Shown: piece after piece, positions 16,922-25,307 of the stretch
How positions within the stretch are numbered: the first letter of the stretch is position 1
Layout of the letters: the number at the start of each line of letters is the position of its first letter
From: Candidatus Krumholzibacteriia bacterium
GTDB lineage: Bacteria; Krumholzibacteriota; Krumholzibacteriia; G020349025
Length of the DNA stretch: 43,983 nucleotides
Direction: 5' to 3'
NCBI GenBank assembly: GCA_035649275.1
Contig: DASRJW010000105.1
Span: forward strand, 1 to 43,983
The notes under the pieces: generated by a model
The model's input: the letters and a program-made list of their open reading frames with translations, nothing else
What the model was told of the DNA's origin: nothing
Database searches by the model: none
Program-made: the position numbers and the translations under genes

Positions 16922-18559
16922 TCAGTGCAGACCCGCCTGCGCCGCTTCGGGCGCTCCGGGGGCGCCGGCATCACGCTGCGCCTTGGCGGCGGCCACGAAG
17001 CGCCGGAAGAGCGGGTGCGGGCGTTCGGGCCGGCTCTTCAGCTCCGGGTGGAACTGGACCGCCAGGAAGAATGGATGCTCGGGGATCTCGACGATCTCGA
17101 CCAGCTGACCGTCGGGAGACACGCCGGAGATCGCCATCCCCGCAGCGGCGAGACGTTCGGCGTAGGCCGGGCTCACTTCCCAGCGATGCCGGTGGCGTTC
17201 GTGCACCTCCGCGGTGCCGTAGGCTGCGGCCGCCAGCGACCCCGCGCGCAGCTTGCAAGGGTAGCTCCCGAGTCGCATGGTGCCGCCTTTCACGACCCCG
17301 TTCTGGTCCGGCAGGAGATCGATGACCGGATCCGGAGTGGTGGGAGCGAACTCGGAGCTGTTGGCTTCGGCGAGACCGAGGACGTTGCGGGCGAACTCGA
17401 TCACCGCGCACTGCAGCCCCAAGCAGATGCCGAAGAGCGGCACCCGGTGCTCTCGCGCCCAACGACAAGCGGCGATCTTGCCCTCGATTCCCCGCTCGCC
17501 GAAACCGCCGGGGACGAGAACCCCGCTCACCCCGCGCAGCAGTGCGGCGGCGCCCCGACCCTCCACTTCCTCCGAGCTCACCCAGCGGATGCGGACCCGG
17601 ACGCGATTCTCCACCCCGGCGTGGGTGAAGGCCTCGATGATGCTCTTGTAGGCGTCCTGCAGCTGCACGTACTTGCCACAGACGGCGATCTCCACTTCGT
17701 CGCGGATCTCGCGCAGGCGCTGCACCATCTGCCGCCAGGAGTCCAGCTGCAGGGGCTGCGCTTCCACGCCCAGTCGCTCCAGGACGATGGCGTCGAGCTC
17801 CTGCTCGGAGAGCAAGAGCGGCACCTCGTAAATGGATTGCACGTCCGGGACGGCGATGACGGCACGGGTCTCGACGTTGCAATAGAGGCCGATCTTGCGC
17901 AACACCGCTTCGCCGAGCGCCATCTCGGTGCGGCAGAGCAGCACGTCGGGCTGCAGCCCGATGGAGCGCAAGGTGGCGACGCTGTGCTGCGTCGGCTTGG
18001 TCTTCACTTCCTTGGCGGCCCGAATGTAGGGCACCAAGGTGGCGTGCACGTTCATGCACTGCCGCGGTCCCACCTCGAGGCGGAACTGGCGCACGGCTTC
18101 CAGGAAGGGCAGGCCCTCGATGTCGCCCACGGTGCCGCCGATCTCGGTGACCACGATGTCGTTGCCGTCGGCGGCGGCGCGGATGCGTTCTTTGATCGCA
18201 TCGGTGACGTGCGGCACGACCTGCACCGTGTGTCCGAGGAAATCGCCGCGGCGCTCCTTGCGGATGAGGGACTCGTAGATCTGTCCTGCCGTGGTGTTGT
18301 GCTGACGCCCGAGGTTGACATCGGTGAAGCGCTCGTAGTGGCCCAGATCGAGATCGGTCTCGGTGCCGTCGTCGGTGACGAACACCTCGCCGTGCTGGAA
18401 AGGACTCATGGTCCCGGGGTCGACGTTCAGATAGGGGTCGAACTTCTGCAGCGCTACCTGCAGCCCCCGGCGCTTGAGCAACAGGCCGAGAGAGGCGGTG
18501 ACGATTCCTTTCCCCAGGGAGGAAACGACACCGCCGGTGATGAAAACGTACCTGGTCAT
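16922..18559 (-). CDS. pyrG: CTP synthase
   Basis: Aminates UTP to CTP using glutamine (545 aa). The N-terminal synthetase domain starts YVFITGGVVSSLGKGI and has KFDPYLNVDPGTMSP and TEIGGTVGDIE. The C-terminal class I glutamine amidotransferase domain has VPGGFGERG and the nucleophile Cys in FGICLGLQ. The ATG at 18559 begins the conserved MTRYVF. Lying between kdsB and kdsA, it would supply the CTP that KdsB consumes to make CMP-Kdo; this pairing with Kdo genes is known from other Gram-negatives. Confidence 0.97.
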   Translation of the reverse strand: MTRYVFITGGVVSSLGKGIVTASLGLLLKRRGLQVALQKFDPYLNVDPGTMSPFQHGEVFVTDDGTETDLDLGHYERFTDVNLGRQHNTTAGQIYESLIRKERRGDFLGHTVQVVPHVTDAIKERIRAAADGNDIVVTEIGGTVGDIEGLPFLEAVRQFRLEVGPRQCMNVHATLVPYIRAAKEVKTKPTQHSVATLRSIGLQPDVLLCRTEMALGEAVLRKIGLYCNVETRAVIAVPDVQSIYEVPLLLSEQELDAIVLERLGVEAQPLQLDSWRQMVQRLREIRDEVEIAVCGKYVQLQDAYKSIIEAFTHAGVENRVRVRIRWVSSEEVEGRGAAALLRGVSGVLVPGGFGERGIEGKIAACRWAREHRVPLFGICLGLQCAVIEFARNVLGLAEANSSEFAPTTPDPVIDLLPDQNGVVKGGTMRLGSYPCKLRAGSLAAAAYGTAEVHERHRHRWEVSPAYAERLAAAGMAISGVSPDGQLVEIVEIPEHPFFLAVQFHPELKSRPERPHPLFRRFVAAAKAQRDAGAPGAPEAAQAGLH

Positions 18560-18590
18560 GCTGCGCCCCTCGGTCCCGGCATGCACCCTC

Positions 18591-19355
18591 TCAAATGTGC
18601 GGCACTCCTGGCGATTCTAGGGAGGGCTGCAGGCGCGTGGCAACGGCTTTCAGGTCGGCCGGCGTATCCACGCCCCGTGTGGCGTGGGCGGTAACGAGCA
18701 CGTGGATGGGGATGCCATGCTCCAGGGCCCGGAGCTGCTCCAGGTTCTCCCGGCGTTCCAGCGGGCCCGGGGCCAAGCTCACGAAACGGAGCAGCGTCTG
18801 CCGCTGGAAAGCGTAGAGGCCGATGTGATGCAAGAACGTCGTCTCCCCGCCGTCGTCATGGGGCAAAGGGGCGCGGGAAAAGTACAGTGCCTTGCCGGCC
18901 GCGTCGGTCACCACCTTGACCACCTGCGGAGCGTGGAAATCCTCCACCACGGTGCTGGGATGTGCCGCGGTCGCCATCTCGACCTGCGGCTGCGACTCGA
19001 CGAAACGCACGAGTTCGCCCAGCAATGCCGGGGGCAGCAAGGGTTCGTCGCCTTGCACGTTGTAGACCCAGGCATCGGAGGGGAAAGCCGCGGCCACTTC
19101 GGCGACGCGCTCGGTCCCGGTGCGGTGTGCCATGCTCGTCAGTCGCGCCTCCCCGCCGGCGGCACCGACGGCGGCGGCGATCCGTGCGTCGTCGGTGGCG
19201 ACGCACACCGTGTCGAAGAGAGCGGCGGCGTGCACGCGCTCGAGCACGTGCACCACCATGGGCTTGCCGGCGAGCAACGCCAGGGGCTTGCCGGGGAAAC
19301 GGGTGGAAGCGAAGCGGGCGGGGATCACTGCGGCGCGGTGGCGTCGGGTGGCCAT
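18591..19355 (-). CDS. kdsB: CMP-Kdo synthetase
   Basis: 3-deoxy-manno-octulosonate cytidylyltransferase (254 aa), activating Kdo with CTP for transfer to lipid A. Motifs: the nucleotide-binding IPARFASTRFPGKPL at the N terminus, VYNVQGDEPLL with the metal Asp, HHIGLYAFQR, and LEQLRALEHGIPI near the C terminus. ATG 19355 is preferred to 19358 because GAGGAA then has usable spacing. It shares a base with the preceding stop codon (TGATG), so its translation is probably coupled to the upstream secreted protein. Confidence 0.95.
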   Translation of the reverse strand: MATRRHRAAVIPARFASTRFPGKPLALLAGKPMVVHVLERVHAAALFDTVCVATDDARIAAAVGAAGGEARLTSMAHRTGTERVAEVAAAFPSDAWVYNVQGDEPLLPPALLGELVRFVESQPQVEMATAAHPSTVVEDFHAPQVVKVVTDAAGKALYFSRAPLPHDDGGETTFLHHIGLYAFQRQTLLRFVSLAPGPLERRENLEQLRALEHGIPIHVLVTAHATRGVDTPADLKAVATRLQPSLESPGVPHI

Positions 19356-20452
19356 CATTTCCTCGGCGGCAGGTTCAGCGTGTCGCCGGCGTGCACCCGG
19401 TAGACCTCGGGTTGCGGCTCCAACCGCCGCCAGCGGATCTTCTCGGCGCCCTCCAGCATCGCCACCAACACCCGTGTCGGCAACACTTGCGCCACGCCGT
19501 CCCGTTGGTCCACGAAAGCGATCTGGCCCCGGTTGCTCACGTCCAGCTTGCCGGGCGCGGCGCCGGGGATCTGGCCCCGGATCTCCCAGCGCCCGACGCG
19601 GCGGAGGCTGCTGCGTTCGAGCAGCAGCAGCGCTCCGGCTCCGGCGTCGGTGAGAACGACGAACCGATCCTGATCCACGTAAGCCTCTTTCCCCTCCGTG
19701 GGCAGGATCATGAACGGCGGCACCTCGACACCGCCCGTGCCCTGGACGCCGAGGGACGCTGCTGTGGCCGAGCGTAGACGCCGGTAGGTGCCGTTGGCAT
19801 CGAGGTCGTAGACGGCCACACACACCGAGCCGCGGCCGGCGACGACGATTTCCGCCCCGGCGCTCACGGCCACACCCACCGCGGGCAGCAGGTCCGCTTC
19901 CAGGCTGAAGCGCCATGCCGGCGGGCTCGGGAAGCCGAGGAAAACCAGGACTTCCTTTCCCCAGAGGACGGCGAGGAGGCCGGAGCCGTTGGCGTCCACG
20001 TCGGTCGAGGTGGCGATGCCCTTGCCCACGCGCAGGCTATCGGCGCGGCCGCCACGCCAGAGCCACAACCGGCCGTCGGCGTCGAGAACGTAGGCACCTT
20101 CCTGGCCGGAGCGCACGTGCGTCGCCACGCCGCCCCGGAGCTCTGTGCCGCCAAGCCGACCCATGGCCTCGCCGGCCTTGGCGGTGTCGCGGATCGGGCG
20201 GCAGGCGATCCCGGCGAGACCGGGTGCGGTCGGATCCAGGATCCACACCACGTCGTCGGGCTTCACCGAGCCCGTGTTCCCCTGGCCGAAGGAGAGGTCC
20301 AGCGCCTTGCCCGGCGCCGCCACACGAACGATCTCGCTGAAGAGGATGTACTCCTTGACCTCCGCCGGGCTTGGCTCGGGTGTGGTGGTTTGCGCGCCGG
20401 CGTTGCCGGCGGCGAGCAGAGCAAGGAGGCCGAGGAGAACGGGGCGATGCAT
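19355..20452 (-). CDS. Secreted protein of unknown function, beta-propeller-like
   Basis: I do not recognise the family. The 365-aa product starts with a signal peptide ([20 protein letters not shown]). The rest is beta-rich, with repeated short strands and loops such as [30 protein letters not shown] and [13 protein letters not shown]. These are reminiscent of FG-GAP or propeller blades with D-x-D/N-x-G calcium-type loops. This reading is tentative. The C terminus has [12 protein letters not shown], similar to the start of a LysM-type segment but too short to call. It is the first gene of the Kdo operon and shares a TGATG junction with kdsB. The start could also be the GTG at 20461. Confidence 0.65.
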   Translation of the reverse strand: MHRPVLLGLLALLAAGNAGAQTTTPEPSPAEVKEYILFSEIVRVAAPGKALDLSFGQGNTGSVKPDDVVWILDPTAPGLAGIACRPIRDTAKAGEAMGRLGGTELRGGVATHVRSGQEGAYVLDADGRLWLWRGGRADSLRVGKGIATSTDVDANGSGLLAVLWGKEVLVFLGFPSPPAWRFSLEADLLPAVGVAVSAGAEIVVAGRGSVCVAVYDLDANGTYRRLRSATAASLGVQGTGGVEVPPFMILPTEGKEAYVDQDRFVVLTDAGAGALLLLERSSLRRVGRWEIRGQIPGAAPGKLDVSNRGQIAFVDQRDGVAQVLPTRVLVAMLEGAEKIRWRRLEPQPEVYRVHAGDTLNLPPRK

Positions 20453-20484
20453 TCGCTGCACCCAGCTTCGTAAGTTCCGGGCCC

Positions 20485-20522
20485 AAAAAAGGACACGGGG
20501 GCTATCGTGCGAGCCCCCGTGT
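20485..20522 (-). terminator. Intrinsic terminator after rpmA
   Basis: On the minus strand, a perfect 11-bp stem (ACACGGGGGCT/AGCCCCCGTGT, arms at 20512-20522 and 20493-20503) with an 8-nt loop is followed by CC and TTTTTT (20490-20485). This is a textbook Rho-independent terminator, closing the RNase E/G-rplU-rpmA operon 41 nt after the L27 stop. Confidence 0.92.
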
Positions 20523-20563
20523 TCATGTTCGCGTACGCTGCGCCGGCGCGCAAGGTCTCGGGC

Positions 20564-20818
20564 TCAGCTCGTCTCGATGCGGACCGCTTTGCGCTCGCGC
20601 CCGACCCGCTCGAAGACCACGCGGCCGTCGACCAGAGCGAACAGGGTGTGGTCGCGCCCGCTGCCGACATTGTCGCCCGCGTGGATGCGCGTACCGCGCT
20701 GGCGCACCAGGATGTTGCCAGCCCGCACCTGCTGGCCGTCGCCGCGCTTGACGCCGAGGTATTTCGGGTTGCTGTCGCGCCCGTTGCGCGTCGAACCTTG
20801 ACCTTTTTTGTGTGCCAC
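20564..20818 (-). CDS. rpmA: 50S ribosomal protein L27
   Basis: 84-aa L27, whose flexible N terminus reaches the peptidyl-transferase centre. The sequence opens with the canonical [20 protein letters not shown] and continues with LGVKRGDGQ and ILVRQRGT. There is no cleavable N-terminal extension of the Firmicutes type. It lies 25 nt after rplU, the near-universal order, and is followed by a strong terminator. Confidence 0.98.
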   Translation of the reverse strand: MAHKKGQGSTRNGRDSNPKYLGVKRGDGQQVRAGNILVRQRGTRIHAGDNVGSGRDHTLFALVDGRVVFERVGRERKAVRIETS

Positions 20819-20843
20819 GTCTTGGACTCCCGCCGCGACGACT

Positions 20844-21158
20844 CTAGGGCAGTCGGATCGCCTGGATCTCGATGGAGGAATACGGCTGCCGGTGCCCGTT
20901 GCGCTTCTTGGAATCCTTGCGCCGGCGCTTGCGGAAAACGATGATCTTGCGCTCCCGCGAGTGCTCCAGCACCCGGGCGGTGACGCGCGCGCCCTCCACC
21001 GTCGGGGCGCCGGTGAGCATGGCCGCGTCGCTCCGGACGAGGAGAACGTGGTCGAACTCCACTTCAGCCCCCGGCGCGGCGTCGAGCCGGGGCACCCGGA
21101 GGCGCTGCTCGGGCCTCACCTCGAACTGCTTGCCTGCGATCTGAACGACTGCGAACAC
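20844..21158 (-). CDS. rplU: 50S ribosomal protein L21
   Basis: 104-aa L21, starting [14 protein letters not shown]. The conserved basic C-terminal segment [20 protein letters not shown] contacts 23S rRNA. It follows the RNase E/G stop by 32 nt and precedes rpmA. RNase E/G next to rplU-rpmA is a common bacterial arrangement. No separate promoter is obvious in the short gap, so co-transcription is likely. Confidence 0.97.
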   Translation of the reverse strand: MFAVVQIAGKQFEVRPEQRLRVPRLDAAPGAEVEFDHVLLVRSDAAMLTGAPTVEGARVTARVLEHSRERKIIVFRKRRRKDSKKRNGHRQPYSSIEIQAIRLP

Positions 21159-21190
21159 GGCTCATTCCTCTCGCCAAACGCTCTTCTCTA

Positions 21191-23107
21191 TCAATCCGGG
21201 GGGCCATCCGTCAAGCCCGAGGGGCTCGGCGGGCCCTGGCTGGGCTCGGCAGTCCGCGTCCCGGCTTCGTTCAGCCGCGGGTTGTCTTCCAGGTACGGCC
21301 GGCCCCGCCTGCCGCGCCCGCGCCCGCCGCGGCGCCGCCTGCCGCCGCTACCGCCGCTGCCGTAACCCTCCCGCGGCGGCCCGCCGCGGCGTCCGGGGTC
21401 GCCGTTCGGCCGCCGGCGCTCGGGCGGCCGCGCCGGCTCGGGCCGCGCCACATCCGGTCGCGCCACCGGGCCGGCTTCACCGCTCGCGACTCCGGCCGGA
21501 GCCGGGCCGCGCCGTCCCCGCAACGGCGCCGGGCGCCGGCGCGGTCCCAGGTCCGGCGGGCCTGGCCGTGCATCGCCGTTGCCGCGCAGATGGGAGACGA
21601 AGCGCATGAGGTCCTCGCCGCTCTCCACCGACACGAGGCGGAAGTCCTCCCGGTGCAGCCGCGGATCGTCGACGAGATCCACCATCACCCCGGTCACCTG
21701 CATGAGCTCGCGCAAGCGCTGCCAGCGCTCCTCGCGCAGGAAGAGCACGAGCCTGGGGCTGGCCTGCAGGCGCAGCTCCCGCGCCCGGGTGTAGTGGCTC
21801 ACCCGGCGGAGCATGCGCTCGATGCGGTTGGCGATGGAGTCGAGGGAGAGCACGTGCCCGGTGCTCTCGCAGTAGGAGCACTGGTCGCTCATGAAGTGGT
21901 AGAGGCTGGGGCGCACGCGCTGGCGACTCATCTCCACCAGACCCAGGTCGCTGACCTGGAAAGCCTTGGTCTTGGCCCGGTCCTGCTTCAGAGCGGAACG
22001 CAGCTCCTGGAAGACCCGCCTCTTGTTGGCCTCGCTTTCCATGTCGATGAAGTCGATGACGATGATGCCGCCGATGTCCCGCAGCCGCAGCTGCCGGGCG
22101 ATCTCCCGCGCCGCCAGCATGTTGGTCTTGAGGATGGTCTCTTCTTGGTTCTTCTTCCCCGTGAACCGGCCGGTGTTGACGTCCACCGAGACCAGCGCCT
22201 CGGTCTGCTCGATGACGACGTAACCGCCCTTCTTCAACCACACCTTGCGGTCCAGGGTCTTGTCGATCTCGCTCTCCACCCCGTAGCGGTCGAAGATCGG
22301 CATGGGTTCCTCGTACAGCTTGACCTGACGCAGCATGTCCGGAGCGATGTCCTTGAGATAGGCGGTGAGCTGCTCGTGGGCCTTGCGGTCGTCCAGCACC
22401 AGGAGGCTGACGTTCTCGTTCAGGATGTCCCGCACCAGGCCGATGACCAAGCCGACGTCTTCGTGCACCAGGCTCGGGGCCGGCGCCGCCGCCGCCTTTT
22501 CCTGGATGCGCTTCCACAGGTGCACCAGGTTCTCCACGTCCACTTCCAAGGCGCGGCGTTCCACCCCCTCGCCGACGGTGCGGACGATGAGGCCGCAGCC
22601 TTGGGGCTTGAACTCCTCCACCAGGGCCTTCAGGCGCACGCGCTCGGCGCGCTCCTCGATCTTGCGGGAGACGCCCACGTGATCGGCGTTGGGCATGATC
22701 ACGGCGTAGCGCCCGGGGAGCGAGATCTGCGTGGTGATGCGTGGGCCCTTGGTGGCGATGGGCTCCTTCGTCACCTGGACGAGGATCTCCATGCCCCGTT
22801 TCAGAACGTCCTGGATGGCGGGGAGCTGGCGATTGTCGCCACCGCGGCGGCGTTCGCCTGGCTCTTCCTCGTCGTCGCTGGGATCGACGAGGTCGGAAAC
22901 GTGCAGGAAGGCGGCCTTCTCGGCCCCGATGTCCACGAATGCGGCTTGGATACCCGGAAGAACGGCGGTCACCACGCCCTTGAAGATGTCCCCCACCATG
23001 CGCTTGTTTTCGGCGCGTTCGATGAGGAGTTCAACCAGCTCCTTGTCTTCGAGGATGGCGATGCGAACCTCGTAGGGCGTCGAGTTGACGATGATTTCCT
23101 TTTGCAT
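21191..23107 (-). CDS. Ribonuclease E/G family endoribonuclease
   Basis: Single-strand endoribonuclease that processes rRNA and starts mRNA decay (638 aa). The S1-like domain is at about 38-130 and contains a charged insertion (SDDEEEPGERRRGGD). The catalytic DNase-I-like region has VSVDVNTGRFTGK and IIVIDFIDM, which supply the two metal-binding Asp. The Zn-link CSYCESTGH is close behind. After about residue 520 comes an Arg/Gly/Pro-rich tail (GGRRRRGGRGRGRRGRP) that is probably disordered and RNA-binding. The length is between RNase G (about 490) and E. coli RNase E (1061). The ATG at 23107 begins the conserved MQKEIIVNSTPYE. A long non-coding region lies upstream, which may allow autoregulation. 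Confidence 0.94.
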   Translation of the reverse strand: MQKEIIVNSTPYEVRIAILEDKELVELLIERAENKRMVGDIFKGVVTAVLPGIQAAFVDIGAEKAAFLHVSDLVDPSDDEEEPGERRRGGDNRQLPAIQDVLKRGMEILVQVTKEPIATKGPRITTQISLPGRYAVIMPNADHVGVSRKIEERAERVRLKALVEEFKPQGCGLIVRTVGEGVERRALEVDVENLVHLWKRIQEKAAAAPAPSLVHEDVGLVIGLVRDILNENVSLLVLDDRKAHEQLTAYLKDIAPDMLRQVKLYEEPMPIFDRYGVESEIDKTLDRKVWLKKGGYVVIEQTEALVSVDVNTGRFTGKKNQEETILKTNMLAAREIARQLRLRDIGGIIVIDFIDMESEANKRRVFQELRSALKQDRAKTKAFQVSDLGLVEMSRQRVRPSLYHFMSDQCSYCESTGHVLSLDSIANRIERMLRRVSHYTRARELRLQASPRLVLFLREERWQRLRELMQVTGVMVDLVDDPRLHREDFRLVSVESGEDLMRFVSHLRGNGDARPGPPDLGPRRRPAPLRGRRGPAPAGVASGEAGPVARPDVARPEPARPPERRRPNGDPGRRGGPPREGYGSGGSGGRRRRGGRGRGRRGRPYLEDNPRLNEAGTRTAEPSQGPPSPSGLTDGPPD

Positions 23108-23622
23108 GGAATGTCACTGGATTCCCGCTCAGGCGCGAGGGTCGGGGCGCCGCGGTGGTCGGTCCGGTCGTCGCTGGTCGCAGATGTGACGGCATGGACT
23201 CTCCCTGGGGCAGGTGCGTGACCCTCGTCCAGTGGCTCACCGTGGACGTGCCGGTCCGGAGGTCGCACACGAGGTGCTGCTGGATTCGGACCCCTGCCGG
23301 CTCGGTCTCGTTCCCTGCCAGGTTCGACCGGTTTAGGACCCACGGGGTGCTCGAGCGCTCGATCCCCGTCGATCCCGCGGCTCCTCGGTGTTGTACTCCC
23401 ACGGAAGCGACTGCGCTCCTGTCTCCCCCGGGTTCCGCGGCTGCCCGCCTGTTTCGGCGCCGCATGCAGGCCCTGGGGAGGTCGCTTTCCGCGACTTCTT
23501 CGAGAGTTCCGGTGTCGCCTCGGGCGTCCGGCCCGCCCGACTTCCTGGGGCGTTCGGCGCGGACCGCCGGCGGCGCTCGCCGGCTCTTCGGGGCCGTGCC
23601 GACGCGACGGTGGCGCGACCCC

Positions 23623-23640
23623 CGTGGCCGATCGGCCACG
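23623..23640. repeat. 18-bp perfect palindrome
   Basis: CGTGGCCGATCGGCCACG is its own reverse complement. It lies beside the AT-rich patch in the long intergenic region, just downstream of the candidate RNase E/G promoter. It could be a repressor operator or an RNA hairpin near the 5' end of the leader. No T run follows on either strand, so it is not an intrinsic terminator. Confidence 0.55.
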
Positions 23641-23664
23641 TCAAAGCCTGTCAATGATTTATGT

Positions 23665-23693
23665 AACATAGAACGGGCCTCCAACGCAATGAA
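23665..23693 (-). promoter_or_regulatory. Candidate promoter for RNase E/G
   Basis: Minus strand: TTCATT (23693-23688, 3 of 6 to TTGACA), a 17-bp spacer and TATGTT (23670-23665, 4 of 6 to TATAAT), in the only AT-rich patch of the region. Transcription from here would give a leader of about 550 nt. The match is weak; position and composition are the main support. Confidence 0.35.
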
Positions 23694-23746
23694 GAACGCA
23701 GCCGGCGGGGGCAGACCCGCCACTCGGGCGGTCCCGCCGCTGGCTG
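23686..23746 (-). terminator. Possible terminator after purF
   Basis: 18 nt after the purF stop, on the minus strand, CAGCC-GCGG arms (23746-23733 and 23709-23699, with a 3-nt bulge) enclose a second GC-rich stem. They are followed by TTCTTCATT instead of a clean T run. The stem is strong and the tail poor, so termination efficiency is uncertain. Confidence 0.4.
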
Positions 23747-23764
23747 AGGGGAGCCAGGCTCGTC

Positions 23765-25276
23765 TCAGTGCGTCCGGAAGTCTTGCCCGGGGCGTCCGGA
23801 AATCACCGCATCCCCTTCCGGCAGGGCGGCCCGGCGGCGCGCCTTCGCCTCCTCGGCGCCGAAGGGATCCACCGGATAGTCGCCATCGAAGCAGGCCGAG
23901 CAGTAGTTGTGCGGATCCTCGACGCAGGCGCGGAGGCCTTCCAGCGACAGGTAGCCCAGGCTGTCCACCCCGAGGGATTCCCGCATCGCCTCCAGCGACA
24001 TCCGCGCCGCCAGGAGCTCGTCCCGTGCCGGGGTATCGATGCCATAGAAGCAAGGCCAGCGAATCGGCGGCGAGGCGATGCGCAGGTGGACCTCCGCGGC
24101 GCCGGCGCCACGGATCAAGCGCACCAGCTGGCGCATCGTCGTCCCCCGCACGATGGAATCGTCCACCACCACAACGCGGCGGCCGGCGAGGACGCCCTGA
24201 ACCGGGTTGAACTTGACCCGTACGCCGAAGCTGCGCAGCCCGGGCTCGGGATTGATGAAGGTGCGACCGATGTAATGGTTGCGGATGAGCCCGATCTCGT
24301 AACGCAGGCCGGAGACGCGGGCGTATCCCATGGCGGCGGTGTTGCTCGAGTCGGGCACGGCGATGACGATGTCGCCGGCGGCCGGATGCTCGCGGGCGAG
24401 TTGCTTGCCGCTGCGGCGGCGAGCCCGGTCCACCTTCTCGCCGAAGACGCGGCTGTCGGGCCGGGCGAAATAGATGTGCTCGAAGATGCACTGGTGCCGG
24501 GGACCGTCGCTCTCGAGCTGCAGACTGCGCCGGCCGTTCCCATCGACGAGGAAGAGCTCCCCGGGCCGGATGTCCCGCTCGAACTCCGCTTCCAGGAGAT
24601 CGAAGGCACAGGTCTCGGAGGCGACCACAGTCGCCTTCCCCACCCGGCCGAGCGCCAGGGGGCGAAAACCGTGCGGATCGCGGTAGGCCACCAGGGTGTC
24701 CCGGGTGGCGAACACCAAGGAGGCGGCGCCGTGGATCTGGCGCAGTGCCTCGCTCAGCATACCGGCGAGATCCGTGGCGCGGCTCCGGGCCGCCAGGTGC
24801 AGGATCACTTCGGTGTCGCTGTCCGATTGGAAGATCGACCCCTCCGCCTCCATCCCCCGACGCAGCGAGGCGGCGTTCACCAGGTTGCCGTTGTGCGCCA
24901 CCGCCAGCTTCCCGGAACGGCAATTCACCAGCAGGGGCTGGGCGTTGCTCACGCTCACGCTGCCGTAGGTGGAATAGCGGTTGTGGCCGATGGCCACGTG
25001 CCCGGGCAACTGTGCCAGGCTGCCCCGGCCGAAGACCTCGGCCACCAGGCCCATGCCGCGGTGGCAGCGCACTTCCTTGCCGTCGCCGACCGCGATGCCG
25101 CTGCTCTCCTGGCCGCGATGCTGGAGCGAGTAGAGGCCGTAGTAGGTCATCTCCGCCGCATCGGCGTGGCCATGGACACCGAAGATGCCGCATTCCTCGT
25201 GCAGCCCGTCGTCGGTGCCCTGTGGTTCGTGCCGCCCGTCGTCCATCCGGCCCCTCTCCTGCTGCGCCCCGTCCAT
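23765..25276 (-). CDS. purF: Amidophosphoribosyltransferase
   Basis: First step of purine synthesis, PRPP plus glutamine to phosphoribosylamine (503 aa). The propeptide is removed before the nucleophile Cys29 in EECGIFGV. Other glutaminase blocks are SLQHRGQESSG, GHNRYST and HNGNLVN. The PRPP motif is VVVVDDSIVRGTT. Cys in QCIFEHIYFARPDS, RWPCFYGID and NYCSACFDGDYP match the [4Fe-4S] cluster ligands of the Bacillus-type enzyme. ATG 25276 has GGGAGG with good spacing; ATG 25246 also has an SD and would give a shorter propeptide, nearer the usual length. It is the last gene of the purine operon, 31 nt after the PurS-like gene. Confidence 0.96.
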   Translation of the reverse strand: MDGAQQERGRMDDGRHEPQGTDDGLHEECGIFGVHGHADAAEMTYYGLYSLQHRGQESSGIAVGDGKEVRCHRGMGLVAEVFGRGSLAQLPGHVAIGHNRYSTYGSVSVSNAQPLLVNCRSGKLAVAHNGNLVNAASLRRGMEAEGSIFQSDSDTEVILHLAARSRATDLAGMLSEALRQIHGAASLVFATRDTLVAYRDPHGFRPLALGRVGKATVVASETCAFDLLEAEFERDIRPGELFLVDGNGRRSLQLESDGPRHQCIFEHIYFARPDSRVFGEKVDRARRRSGKQLAREHPAAGDIVIAVPDSSNTAAMGYARVSGLRYEIGLIRNHYIGRTFINPEPGLRSFGVRVKFNPVQGVLAGRRVVVVDDSIVRGTTMRQLVRLIRGAGAAEVHLRIASPPIRWPCFYGIDTPARDELLAARMSLEAMRESLGVDSLGYLSLEGLRACVEDPHNYCSACFDGDYPVDPFGAEEAKARRRAALPEGDAVISGRPGQDFRTH

Positions 25277-25307
25277 GTCGCCTTCCTCCCTGGCCTCGAC
25301 CCTCACC

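Larger units (their letters stand above)
23108..23764 (-). other. Long structured non-coding region, probable RNase E/G leader
   Basis: No open frame in these 657 bp looks coding: codon use and composition are unlike the neighbours, and no family similarity is visible. On the minus strand there is a possible terminator of the purF operon at the far end, then an AT-rich patch (23653-23670, unusual here), then several hairpins. These include ACGGGG/CCCCGT (23342-23347, 23364-23369) enclosing a TCGAGCGCTCGA palindrome, and GTCGC/GCGAC with a 5-nt loop near 23480-23495. E. coli RNase E has a structured 5' leader of several hundred nt that the enzyme itself cuts; I infer something similar. I tested for tRNA, tmRNA, SRP and RNase P signatures and saw none. 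Confidence 0.6.

Noticed and set aside
14952-18694. Very long plus-strand open frames opposite kdsD, kdsA, kdsB and pyrG
   Set aside because: They are antisense shadows of well-conserved genes, with no family similarity and His/Gln-rich translations typical of reversed GC-rich codons.
23280-23345. tRNA-like GGTTCGA and GGTCCGAATCC segments in the long intergenic region
   Set aside because: No matching acceptor or anticodon stems could be paired around them.
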